DNA of 64,000 nucleotides from Spirometra erinaceieuropaei (lineage: Eukaryota; Platyhelminthes; Cestoda; Diphyllobothriidea; Diphyllobothriidae), in assembly GCA_902702965.1 (NCBI GenBank), contig CACRXP010000001.1, positions 3,761,325-3,825,324 of the forward strand. Direction: 5' to 3'. Numbering within the stretch: position 1 is the stretch's first letter; each line of letters starts with the position of its first letter. The notes below the pieces were generated by a model. It was given only the letters and a program-made list of their open reading frames with translations. It was not told the origin of the DNA and did not search any database. The position numbers and the translations under genes are program-made. Positions 11,028 through 21,009 of the stretch are shown in pieces.

Positions 11028-12018
11028 TCCTAGCGGACATTTTCATGTCTAATCTAGAGCGAAAAATAGCCCGGAACTTACAACGAGCCTTATTCTATAG
11101 GCGATATGTGGATGACATTTTCGCCATAGTCAAAAACCAAGGCGACGGTGAACTACTACTCAAGGCTCTGAACAAAGCACATGCAAAGATCAAATTTACG
11201 ATCGAGCATGAGAAGAAAGAAACACTGCCGTTCCTGGATATTCTTGTACGTATGCGGGCAGATGACTCTATTCAGAAATCCATTTATCGAAAACCCACCT
11301 GGAAAGGACAATACATGCACTTCCTCAGTTTCTTTCCAATTCAGAGAAAACGGAACTTGGTTTTGTGGATGTTGAACAGAGCCAACAGAATCCGCCCCTC
11401 AAATACGATCGATGATGAGCTTACTTTTCTAAAAAACGTTTTTCTTGCAAACGGCTATCCGGAGAAATTAATCGATAAATATCGCCATCCCCGACAAGGA
11501 ACTCCTGAAGAAATATTTGTACCAAAAAGTCAGTGACCATCTACCTCCCCTTCAAGGGGGATAACGTGTCAAACGTGATCAAGCGACGTCTTCGGTGCAC
11601 AATCGAATGGACGTATGCCGCCTCTAAATTTTTGTTTATAAGTGCCACAACGACAATCCCAGTTAGACCAGCTAAAGACATTTTGCCTATGCACGCCACA
11701 TCAAACTGTATTTATGAGTTTACATGTAGTTGCGGATGCAAGTACATTGGGCGCACGCCAAGGCAGTTGGCAGCTCGGTCAGCTGAACACATGCCGAAGT
11801 GGCTGCTTAAGGCGGAAAATAAGGTACCTAGGAGCTAAATCGCAAAGCACCTAGTGGACACGGGCCATACGGTGGACCAAATGGTTGCATTCAAGGTCCT
11901 GTTTCGGGCGACGACCGGGCATCTCTTGCGCTTTGCAGAGGCCGCTGCAATACGGAGGAGGAAACCAGAACTCTGTAAGCAGTTAGACCACATGATAAAC
12001 CTGGCATTACCATGGTAA
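11028..12018 (+). pseudogene. Penelope-type reverse transcriptase and GIY-YIG endonuclease, frameshifted
   Basis: The frame opens in the middle of RT with LADIFMSNLE (11030-11060), then the catalytic YVDDIFAIV motif (11104-11130). The thumb region follows (LPFLDILV; YRKPTWKGQYMH). A one-base shift near 11530 moves to the next frame, which carries the linker and a GIY-YIG domain (CIYEFTC…CKYIGRTPRQLAARSAEH, about 11707-11790). A stop at 11836-11838 interrupts; after it the same frame continues (HLVDTGHTVDQ…AAAIRRRKPELCKQ) to about 12018. The RT amino-terminal half is missing. The RT/GIY-YIG combination is diagnostic of endonuclease-bearing PLEs. The copy is inactive. Confidence 0.85.
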
Positions 12019-12402
12019 GGATTGATTATGGACGAAACCCTGTTCCCATATACGCCCTCTCATTTCGCCCCCAACCCCCCCCCCTTCCCCCTCCCAGGCA
12101 TGACTGAATGCGGCCCGCGCGTTGCACTCTGAATCACACCGGGCAAGTTCTCACTGTAGTCCTAACTCTCATACTTGGATGACTTCTCTCCCCCTCCCCC
12201 CCTCGCCACATGCACCCGCATACTAGACACATGTTTCAGGTTACCTATCGTGTTTTATCTCTCTAGGTCGATCGTTGATTGAACAGTTTGCCTTGTCATA
12301 TAACTATGCAATGACCGTACGCAGCTGAATGAGAGGTCTCGAAATTTATGACGTCAGTAAATACTGCATGCTTTGTCGCCTTTGCCTTATTCAAATTTAT
12401 TC
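11948..12402 (+). repeat. Right inverted arm of the Penelope-like element
   Basis: This is the sense copy of the arm. It begins within the last residues of the GIY-YIG protein, runs through the 3' flank with a poly-C tract (12068-12085), and ends shortly before the right copy of the 14-bp direct repeat. About 17 bp (12403-12419) lie between the arm end and the direct repeat and have no partner on the left. Confidence 0.85.
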
Positions 12403-12433
12403 CGGGAAAACTTTGCTTCAATAATGAATAAAT

Positions 12434-12604
12434 AAATTACTTGAGTTAGCGCCCCAAAGTGTACTTTCATGGAATGCGTCAGTATAACAAGTCTCAACAT
12501 TAAGAGTGTGGCGGTACGTCTATATGCAGGTCCACGCCCCGCCCGTTAGGGTCCTTGTCGCCCCCAATTTTTCTTGATGTATAAAATCCTGGTCAGTGTC
12601 GGTT
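12434..12604. other. No recognised feature
   Basis: A short spacer between the Penelope-like insertion and RTE tails. I see nothing specific in it. Confidence 0.4.
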
Positions 12605-13480
12605 GTGTACCAGGGTGTGTGGTGGCACGCCTAGGTGCGGGCTCCCGTCGTACTAGCCGCCTGCGTCCTCTCCCGCCTCTAGTCTTCTCGGCTCTCTCTT
12701 GACGACGGACTCAGGTGGGGAGGAGGAGAGCGTGCAGTAGATGATGTGCAAGCTTACCATCACATTAAACTAGTTCATGTGCAAGTCGCCGTCCTTCCTT
12801 TCACCCTGCTATGGAGCACACGGTACCCAGTTAGGGGGCACAATGTGCAGAGTTGGTGGATCTAACCAGGTGCCCCGTGCAGGTCGTGCTTCCTCTGCTG
12901 GCCAGGTCGTGTGCGGCACATGTAGACGAGCGCTCCGCCCAGCCTCGTCGCCAGTTTGACAGACTAAGACTGCTGAATGGTGCCTGAGGAAGGACAGTGA
13001 GTCTGACAACGGAATTCATCCCCTCAGCAGACCACCGCATTCTTCACTATAGTAGATCTGGTGCGCCTGAATTTAGCCCAGTGCGCCAAGGGTTGTGACT
13101 TGAGGGGTTGTCAGTTGACGAGAGATGTAGGTTCTCATAGGATAATTTCTGAGCCACCAGAGGACTGCTAATCAGGCTCAGTGGGTCCTCCTTAATGTGG
13201 CCTTTATGGCACTTTTATTAATGTGGGACCCGAATCGCCATTATCACAGTCGTGTGGCAGGCGTAAAGGGTTGTTTAATCTTGTCAACATTTGCGCCCCA
13301 GGCTATCTCCGGTCATCTTGACATTGTCTTACCGTCGGAGCGAGGCATTTAAAGAGAGAGGAAGAGAGTGCGCTAGACGCTGAGAAAGTCCACCATACAA
13401 TAAACTAAGTCGTGTACAAGCCACCGCTACTGCATTGACCCTTTCATGCGACAGTATTGTTTGGTCAATACACTCGCCAT
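12605..13480 (+). repeat. RTE-like 3' tails, probably two partial copies
   Basis: 12605-12800 and about 13225-13450 each carry the tail blocks (GTGTGGTGGCACGCC…GCCGCCTGCG…CCTCTCCCGCC; then GAGAGCGTGC/GAGAGTGCGC and an AATAAACTA box). The part between (12830-13230) matches the earlier tail portion (GACCTGGCC-like and AGTGGGTCC…GGCACTTTTATT). No RT coding is attached, so these are 5'-truncated insertions. Confidence 0.5.
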
Positions 13481-14741
13481 CCATACCCCAAATTTCGCCA
13501 GCTCTTCATTCTGTTCATCTGTCAGCAGTATTCACGGTAGAAATGGGTTCCTGGTCAGGGGTTACGTTATAAGCCCTCGGACTTCCTCCGACTCCTGATG
13601 CCGTATCTAACACTATGTGCCGACTCTCCGGCCGTGTGAAGGCTTTAATAATTCGTCAGGATTGTCTAGGTTAACATAACACTTCATTAATACCACACAG
13701 GGACTTCATGATATAGAACAGTTACGGCGTCACGAGAAGCAACCGACGGACAGCCTCACGCGTCCGCCGCCATCAGTCCGTCGCACCCTAGTCTTAGGCT
13801 GGGCGCACAGCACAAGATCGATTGACGTCCCCCAGGGTAATTTGGGCCAAATTATAGCGGACCCACTGGAAACAGCTAAGTCCACCTTCCGCTAAACCAA
13901 CTTGTTGATGGTCCACCCCACTGATCGCAATTTACCGGCCAGTTAAAGGGGCCAATTACCGAATTGCACATACTTTCTGAATATACAGCCACTGCGTTTA
14001 TGGGTATAGCAAAATCTACTTTGCCATTGTGCTCTAAAAATGACAGACATGCCCCAGACTTAGAGGGCACTGGCCGAAGCGCTCCTCACATCCCTGCTTC
14101 AACTTAAAACCATTATATCCTTTTTGATTTAAACATGTCCCACTTCTGTTTAGAGGCCGCCGCACCGTCTTCCTGGACGCCTTACTATTTTAAACGCACT
14201 TCATCACCCCATAACTCAGGCAACCTGCTTTGAACTATGGATGGCTGCAGGCGCATTTTACTTATCATCTTCAGCGTGCCTGAAATGCTCTCCCACGAGG
14301 CCTTCCTCGCTGAATTTAGTTCACCAAGTCCGCTGAAGCGCACAGTGAAAATCGATAATCCCACTAATCCTCTCTGGTGTCACGACGGTTGTTAACTGAC
14401 AGTGGACACGGCCGATTTCCGTTTAAGCTAGGTGATTGATAATCGGCGCTCGGGCCTCAAATCTCCTGAAGGCCGAAAGTAGTACTTCAAAGTGGTCCGA
14501 CGCAGAGAAAATCGATAAAAAATCCAGTAGGGTTAGAAGAACTCCGGTCCAAAGTTGGCTAAGATTGAAAAACTCAGTATCTCAGCACGTGCAAGTGTGG
14601 CTAATTCTGAACTTCACCCACAGATTTGAGTACTGTCAAAAAGACAAGAGAAAGGAGTCAATTTGATAGGCTGCACAAAAATACTTCAAAATATATCTTT
14701 AAATGCAACAATGATTCTTGGTCTCCCGAAAAAAAATAAGT
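13481..14741. other. No recognised gene; downstream flank of HAT1
   Basis: No domain or repeat is recognised. Because HAT1 runs on the minus strand and stops at 14742, this stretch should contain its 3' untranslated region and polyadenylation site, but I could not define either. Confidence 0.4.
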
Positions 14742-14969
14742 TTATGGGAAATTCTTGTCCACAGTAAAATCGCCGGCTTTGATTGCCTCGTCTAACTTTC
14801 GAACAACGTTTGAATAGGAGTCCCATAGCGCGCCGGCAAGGGCATTGACTTCCTGCTCAAGCTGTTGGTCCATCAGAGTGGTCATGAGAAGAGATTCAGC
14901 TCTCTTCTCCATGTCGCCATTGGCGGACGCAGACGTAGGATCGGTGTACATGGACTTCACGTTGACTCT
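14742..14969 (-). CDS. Probable HAT1 terminal exon
   Basis: After a strong acceptor (T-rich run then CAG at 14972-14970, phase 0) the frame reads RVNVKSMYTDP, then an amphipathic helical stretch with MDQQLEQEVNALAGALWDSY and SNVVRKL, ending at a TAA at 14742. Human HAT1 ends with a similar helix (HEQLEESFQELVEDYRRVIERL). Strand, phase, length and helix character fit. The 4.2-kb intron and weak identity leave doubt; it could be an exon of another minus-strand gene. Confidence 0.6.
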   Translation of the reverse strand, partial: RVNVKSMYTDPTSASANGDMEKRAESLLMTTLMDQQLEQEVNALAGALWDSYSNVVRKLDEAIKAGDFTVDKNFP

Positions 14970-17900
14970 CTGAAAAATAAAAAAACACCTAGCATACTTA
15001 CTCTCTTCGCAGAAGGAAACAGAAAAAAGCGGCGTAAATGCCATAAACACAAAACAACAGAAGAGAACTCGGCCCTTACAAAAGCTTCCTGACATGTTGA
15101 GACCCGCTTCTGCATTTCAAAGGCCAGAAGCACGTCTAGAGTAGATTGAGAATGACAATTAAACCATAAACTGTGTTTTTATGGGGATTGGAAAGATAAA
15201 AATGTAGTTTCCACCTCAAGTACAGTAAGTGTAAAACATTTCATCAAAAGCGCTAAAACTAAATTTGGAATTGAAAAAAATGAACTTAATCTACCCTAAA
15301 CGTGGCCGGAAACAGGTACTCGAAAAAGGTGACCCTGTGTAACAGACGGCCTACCAGTAGCAGAGTTTCTCAAGTGAGGGGACGAAGTGTTTCTTCGAAT
15401 GGGGTGACCTGCCCGATGAATATTTGAGTCAGTGTTTTGATTCGTATTCTGCGTCCGGGGTGTTGTGGACCAGGGTGTGTGGTGGTACACCTAGGTGCGG
15501 GTCCGGCCGCGCCAGCCACCTGCGCCTCCTCCCGCCTCAGGTCTTCTTGATTATGTCATGATATCGGGCCCGCGTGGGGGAGGAGAGGGTGGGGTAGGCA
15601 CAGTGCAAGTCTACTATCATTATAAACAAATCACCGTGCCTGGCTCTCGCCCTGTTGTGGATCACACGGCGGGCATTGTCGGTCACGACAGTCGAGCGGT
15701 CAAACTGCCATTCTGCGTCCAGTCATTCTCTCAGTACAGTAGGTCTGCTTACATGTGACATAGTGATTAATTCAATCACAAAATTCAATCATGCCCTTAT
15801 CATGGCAAATTCGGTCATCTAATTTAGGAAAAACCGACGCATACCTAGGGCCATGCCTGATATGGTCGGCCACAGTTATAAAGTTCCGGAGAATACGATC
15901 GCGAAGGCCTACGGTTCGGCCCGCTCTCCGTTGCAGAGAATAAGACCAAATACTATAGGCAGAAGAACCGACTTTATAGGTTGACGGACTACATAAAACG
16001 TAGTTCTGAGCTGGTCACCCCTACCGTCGGAGTTTCGGCAGCACTAAACTCATGGGACAAGTGATGGAGCGAAAGCAAAACCACTTTGATCGTCCGCCGG
16101 TTTTGCTCGTCTTCTACCCAGACGACCCAGTAGTCACAAACCCGGATGATCGGCAAACGCATAAATTTTTTGCGATTTACGTACGGAGAGGAGTCCATAA
16201 TAGCCAATGAACGCTTGCAAACCCGTACAAGAAGAATCAATTCGGACGACAACGTTGTCCTTAGTCTGTCCTTTAGGTGTGCGGGCCTAATATCAACACG
16301 GAGGATGAAGGGAATTTAAGTGTCTGGTAGATACTGCTGTGGGCAGTCGAGATAGTAAGAAGCGCTGCGGCATGTGCAGACCGAGACAATATACGCGGAT
16401 AATACCCCGGCACCAGTCTCAATCCCCCATCGCTGTCTGATGTAAACTGAGTGGACAAAGGGGATATAGAGATGGGGGAATATGGGATGGATTTCACATC
16501 AGCTATGGTCATTATGATCCTAATGTAGTGCTACTTGCACTTATTACGGTAATAATCACTACAGTTCTGGTAAGCAGCACGTCGAAGCTACATGACAGCA
16601 CTAACGATCGCCTTCACCCGCAGTCAGTCGGCAACTGGCTCCAGTGACTCCCTGCCTCAGCAACAACACGTAACCGACTTGTGGCAAGAAATTTCCTGAA
16701 AGACACGAGAACCCAGTAAAGACAGTCGGTCAGACCTCCTTAGTTGTTGATATCTTTGCAGGATACTGCGGGAAATGGGACCGTTCTCCACAGTCTACCT
16801 TTGACATCGTCCATGAGATAGCAAAAAAGTAGAAACAAAATACATGCTGGGGAATACCTCTTAACCCATTGACAATATTAGTTGATAGACCACATGGTCT
16901 TCGGAAAAAAATTTAAAGAACGGAGAAAACGGCAACAGGCCAGAACGAAACCGTCGTTACATCGACCTTCAAGAAAACCGACACCCAGCTGTACAAGACA
17001 TATCCTGTCAACAATTCCTTTGACGTTGTCCTCAAAGACCTCACATTCATTTTTCTTGATCGGTTCCCCCTGTGCTCACACGCACGGACACAAAAAAGTG
17101 CGAGTAGAAGCAAAGAGGAGAGTCAGGTAAGGAAGCAGAGAACTTATTGAGCACCAAGACCATTTGCTTACTGTTTTAAGTGTTCGACCTTCTACAGAAG
17201 TCCACCCTCAAAACCAGTGACAGTTACAGGGACCCTGAAGCAACCAATGACCAAATCGAGATCGTGTGGTCGAGCACTGCTCGCTCTCCATACCCTTAAA
17301 TGCGGAACAGTTTACCTTGGTTTGGCTACTGTGGAATCTTCTATGGCCGGTCAAACTGCGACGGCATGACAGCGCGATTACAATTGTTGGCTAGTCTGCC
17401 AACGCGGATTAAGGCGCAAAGGCCGAGTTAATGCCGTGGAAGGTGATTTCCTGGGAACGGTAGGATAAAGGACCCCAATTAGTTGTCGGTATACCGTGGA
17501 TCGTGTGGTGATGCATGCACTTGTGAAATCTGGTTAAGTACTTAGAACTGGCAGTTGTGCGCAAGAGCGAAGAAACAAAAAAGGAGATTAACTAAGCATG
17601 AATTGAGGGATGATAGAGATGTCTGCCAGAGGATAGGCTCAGTCGTTTGATGGTCGGGCACTTTTTCAAGATGGAACGCCACGAAATATCCCGGTAGATA
17701 CCGTGTCCGCATACACTCATGATTTAACTCGAAAGTATCGTTTTTACCATCGACCGTCTTCTGAGTTTTCCTGCATCTCGCCAGCTTACTGTCCGGCGTG
17801 CTGCCTCACCCGCAAGACCCCCCATTACCACCATTTCCGTATGATAAGATCCACGGCACACCGACAGCTAACTGGGGTCCTTTACTCTGCCGTTGCCGAT

Positions 17901-20900
17901 TTCTTTTATGTTGCCTCCAAGGCCTGACAGGGCTGCGTCTGCTCACCAATATTTTCCGACTACATGAGAGGCAAATTTTTTCAGTGCACACTAGTAGACG
18001 ACCGTTCAGAATGTTTCGGTGCTTAAGAAATCCTTTGCGGGAGTTCAGCCCGTTGTGAGCAAGAGTAGTCAATACGGCTGAAGCGAGGCCGAAAGCAAGC
18101 TTTTTTTAAGACGAAAAGGGTTCCTATGAAGCTCACGACCACAAACATCGGCCGGGTCAGGGAATGGTAGCTGTCAGACGTAAGCGGCGAAAACTAACAC
18201 AGTACAGAGGGTGTAGTGACGACTTTCAAGTTATCTGACTTACAGCACGGAAGGTAAGTGTAACTTTAACCTCACTCTCCTCATACATATATCCTGCCCT
18301 GAATGGCAAGACAGATATGCCGGCAAGTTAGACTTCGTTCGACTCCATCAAAACATCTAAAATATGTATGAAATTTGCAAAAGACCTAGGTAAAAGTATA
18401 TAAGACTTCCGTTGAGACAGCCTTTTTAAGGTAAAAGAGATGATCTATGCGCTCCACTCAATAGATACCTCTCTGCAACGGCATATCTTGCGAAGTGCTA
18501 TACTGTCAGTATGGGAAAGGATGAGTTAACTCCGTCCCTTGCGTTGGTCGGCACAGATGGTTCAGCCATGTGCCGCCCCAACCCCAAGTCAAGATCGCTT
18601 GGTGCCGGTGTTACCTTGCGACGACTTTGAGAAGGGTGACTGAGTGGTGAAAATAACCGCGCGCGCATCTCTGGTGTGAAAAGCTGGCTTAACTTATCTC
18701 GAGGATCGGCTACCGAATAGATGGGACGAAAGACTTTTACTTATGAGACAATGAAAAAGTAACATGTAATGGTTGGACCAGTTCCACGTAAAAAGCAAAG
18801 TACACCATAACACTCACAAGAACGATCTGGAATAACTCAACAGACGAGAGGCGACAGAAAATGTGCATTGGGAAAGACCTGCTGTTCAGCGTGGTTGATA
18901 GCTGTCATTATTTTGGTTTCCTTCCGCACGAAAACCCCACCATCCTCCACGTCAGCAAATAAGCGTTTATTCAAAGGATAAACATCGGAACAGGCAAAAA
19001 TTCCTACTCTGTGGAATGTAACGCTATGTCGCACGGGTTTACCCTTAGAAGGGCATGTGACTTCTTATAAAATAAGAGTGTAAGTTCTAATGGAGGAAGG
19101 TTCAAATGATCTTCGGCAAGCCCTGAGACCACGGAAGTTGAGGTGAAATATGGATGAATCAGAAAGCTTACGCGGTAAATAATCTTCGTGCGTTCTTTCA
19201 GGGCATTTTTATACTTGTTTTCCGCTTCCGGATTGTTTCGGGGCAGAAGGAAGAGGCGGAGGATATCATAGACACGATAAGCCTGTTTCCTGCAGAGCTT
19301 TAGCTTCTCTTTTGCCACACAGACAAAAGGCGCGGCGGGATTGGCGGTGGCGGCCAATGCCATAGCCGAGGTGCGGCGTCTTTTTGGGCAGCTAGGTACC
19401 TCTTCGTCTTCACCGGCAACGCGACCGTTTGTGGCTAGAGCGGCCGAAGATGCTATGGCCGATCTGATTTGCCGAAGGCATTCATCTAATTGAAGGCAAC
19501 GCTTGCAATCTAGAAAGTCCCTGAGACGTTGAAATTCCGGTGAGGGTTCCTCCACTGCAAAATGGCGCGAATGTGACAATCTTACTAACTTGAAATGAAC
19601 GTTTTCAGGTTAATCAGAAACCGCGTAAAGGTAACTTAAATAATAACGAGTAAGCAAGAAAGTGATGCTGACATATAAGTGCGATAATTCAACTTGTAAT
19701 TAGTATGGATGTTATTTGCATGCGAACAAAAGTACAGTAAGAAGAAAATGCGGCCACAACGAACCCGTGATGTCGATAACCTTGGGGAGGGGCACGAAGT
19801 CGTCATAAACAGACTCTAAAAGGCGAGTAGCGTGGCCCATTCCCCTGAAAGGTGGAAGAATTAGCGCCTGGCTGACCCGAGGTCGCACATGTTCCGGAAA
19901 GGCATAAAATGCATACACGGTCAGAAATCCCACCAAGGCATAGCGTTTTTCTGGTGAACTATGAGATGTGAATTTTTCGTATCTATAAAGGAAAATAAGT
20001 CCAGAGAAAAAGCTAAACATACAAGATGTAGAAACTCCAGTTTTCGTCCAATGTAATGAAACTGGAACCGTCGATAAAATACATTAAGAACGGCTCCATC
20101 CGCTTATGATACTTAGTGAACTCCTCAAAGTTGTCTGCGCTTTGATCTACGTGGTAGATTACAAATTCATGAGCATGTCCTCCTGTAAATTAGATAGTAA
20201 AAGGAGAAAGCGCTTCATCGAATACCTTTACTGAGGGTATAACCCGACTTCAAAGTTCCGAAAGGCCTGAAATTTAACTCCTCTTCAAAGGTCTTCCAGA
20301 AGTCAGCTTCTGAAGTAATTAATTTTTCATCGTAAATTTTGCTCATTTCTTTTATAATATCATCTGGCTAGACGGTTGACAAAGTGATAAGGCAGATGAA
20401 TATACCTCCACTCCTTTCGATAAGTTTGGGGATATTTTCTCGGAGTACTTGATATCAACGAAAGTTGAGAGGGATCCGGCCATTACAGCGACAGTCACAT
20501 CCAAGTCTTTATAGCCGAATATCTTTTCGCTGCATAAGGTTTAAGACGTAAGACAGAAATGCGTACCTTTCGCCAAAGATCTGGTGCGTCATCTCGGGAT
20601 TGAATGACTCGCCGTCCTGGAGATCGCTCTTCTCTCGAACTACCAAATCGTTTAGGAGGACTCAGTATAGGTGACAATCGTTATAAAGGAGAAAAACGCA
20701 TAAAGATGTGCAAATAAAAATAAATACGACAAGGTGGCTTGTCCACTCGGGGTAGTCCGAAAAACAAAAAATATTACTGTCGAAGTCATGACTTCGAGAC
20801 ACGGTATCCGGAGTACCAAGATATGCATTAAATAGGTCAGAATTTAGTTAGAAAAACTCTTACTAAGCTTGAAGTGGAGAGCGTCAAACGCATCCACTTT

Positions 20901-20936
20901 GTACTCATCTATCAGCGACTGGAGGGCACCCTCCAT
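14742..20936 (-). CDS. Histone acetyltransferase 1 (type B HAT catalytic subunit), eight exons
   Basis: HAT1 acetylates free histone H4 (mainly K5 and K12) before chromatin deposition, usually with an RbAp46/48 partner. I joined exons 20864-20936, 20567-20639, 20406-20529, 20226-20367, 20023-20182, 19765-19982, 19172-19554 and 14742-14969. Every junction has a GT donor and AG acceptor and keeps frame, giving about 466 residues (human 419). Recognisable blocks are THQIFGE (exon 2), GYKDL…AGSLST (exon 3), FRPFGTL (exon 4), FLMYFIDG-SFI (exon 5), GFLTVYAFYAFPE…RPRVSQALILPPFRGMGHA (exon 6, acetyl-CoA loop about residues 237-242) and AYRVYDILRL (exon 7). An Ala/acidic insert of about 35 residues in exon 7 is absent from the human protein. 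The last exon is the least certain: it lies 4.2 kb downstream. Exons 1-7 are well supported by ordered similarity. Confidence 0.88.
15455..15760 (+). repeat. RTE-like 3' tail fragment inside the last HAT1 intron
   Basis: It contains GTGTGTGGTGGTACACC, CGCGCCAGCCACCTGCG, CTCCTCCCGCCTCAGG, TGTCATGA and GGGGAGGAGAG boxes in the usual order. It is antisense to HAT1. The longest clean boxes of the family are seen here and at 57110-57380. Confidence 0.6.
15761..19171. other. Body of the last HAT1 intron, no recognised content
   Basis: I find no convincing exon or named repeat. A candidate acceptor near 19012-19010 (TTCCACAG) would open only 13 residues before a stop and does not resemble HAT1. The ORF pair 17798-18058 (+) and 17806-18072 (-) are mutual shadows. 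Confidence 0.4.
19172..19554 (-). CDS. HAT1 exon 7
   Basis: It starts VEEPSPEFQRLRDFLDCKRC (human AEDPSKSYVKLRDFVLVKLC) and ends KLKLCRKQAYRVYDILRLFL…ALKERTKIIYR (human INKQHARRVYEILRLLV…IKRRLISPY). Between them sits an insert rich in Ala, Asp/Glu and basic residues (about 19300-19440). The donor CGC|GTAAGC is phase 0. The open frame continues past the donor, but that extension is intronic by comparison with the family. Confidence 0.9.
19765..19982 (-). CDS. HAT1 exon 6 (acetyl-CoA binding core)
   Basis: It follows a 40-bp intron ending TATAG. It carries VGFLTVYAFYAFPE, RPRVSQALILPPFRGMGHA and LLESVYDDF-PKVIDIT. R-G-M-G-H-A at about residues 237-242 corresponds to the Q/R-x-x-G-x-G/A acetyl-CoA loop of GNAT-type enzymes. 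The donor is ACGG|GTTCGT (phase 1). Confidence 0.93.
20023..20182 (-). CDS. HAT1 exon 5
   Basis: It encodes HEFVIYHVD…FTKYHKRMEPFLMYFIDGSSFI and WSFYIL, aligned with REYHERLQTFLMWFIETASFID…YFLVFEKY. The acceptor is TTTACAG and the donor TT|GTATGT (phase 2). Confidence 0.9.
20226..20367 (-). CDS. HAT1 exon 4
   Basis: It begins PDDIIKEMSKI after the acceptor CGTCTAG and carries EELNFRPFGTLKSGYTLS, the counterpart of EVDFKPFGTLLHTYSVLS. The donor is AAAG|GTATTC (phase 1). The upstream intron is only 38 bp. Confidence 0.88.
20406..20529 (-). CDS. HAT1 exon 3
   Basis: It encodes EKIFGYKDLDVTVAVMAGSL followed by STFVDIKYSEK and ends GVE, aligned with GYKGLKILLYYIAGSLST…VE of human HAT1. The acceptor is ATGCAG and the donor GAG|GTATAT (phase 0). 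Confidence 0.85.
20567..20639 (-). CDS. HAT1 exon 2
   Basis: The acceptor TTTGGTAG precedes codons reading (I)REKSDLQDGESFNPEMTHQ then IFGE, matching the human segment R-PEDLEND…FPEYTHQLFGDD. An alternative acceptor further upstream would add several residues and fits the alignment less well. The donor is AG|GTACGC (phase 2). Confidence 0.8.
20864..20936 (-). CDS. HAT1 exon 1 (start)
   Basis: The ATG lies at 20936-20934. The exon encodes 24 residues (MEGALQSLIDEYKVD…HFKL) similar to the EYK…AIELKL amino terminus of animal HAT1. The donor is A|GTAAGAGT (phase 1). An AG one base upstream of the ATG, after a T-rich run, could serve as a spliced-leader or 5' UTR acceptor; this is inference. Confidence 0.75.
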
Positions 20937-21009
20937 TCTCAGAGCAAATTTTGAAAAAAATACGACCCCGCAGCCGAAACACCAAACGCCTACGGTCCGC
21001 ACTGGAACC

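Larger units (their letters stand above)
10569..12433 (+). mobile_element. Penelope-like element (RT plus GIY-YIG) with inverted arms
   Basis: A complete insertion can be delimited. A 14-bp direct repeat AATAATGAATAAAT lies at 10569-10582 and 12420-12433, and long inverted arms sit just inside it (10576-11027 and 11948-12402). Between the arms is a 5'-truncated Penelope-type coding region with RT and GIY-YIG endonuclease. PLEs are known to carry LTR-like repeats in direct or inverted orientation. Here the left arm is an antisense copy of the element's own last coding residues and 3' region. Because the direct repeat overlaps the left arm start by a few bases, the exact boundary is uncertain. 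Confidence 0.8.

Noticed and set aside
10569..12433. A DNA transposon with long terminal inverted repeats
   Set aside because: The internal coding is RT plus GIY-YIG, and the arms are copies of the element's own 3' end, which fits a Penelope-like retroelement.
18837..19034. Next HAT1 exon after exon 7
   Set aside because: The possible acceptor gives only about 13 residues before a stop in the required phase and no similarity; the exon at 14742-14969 fits better.
19554..19579. Start codon for a separate gene at the 5' end of the 191-codon frame 19004-19579
   Set aside because: The frame crosses an acceptor (TTTTGCAG) and a donor; the sequence between them is exon 7 of HAT1.
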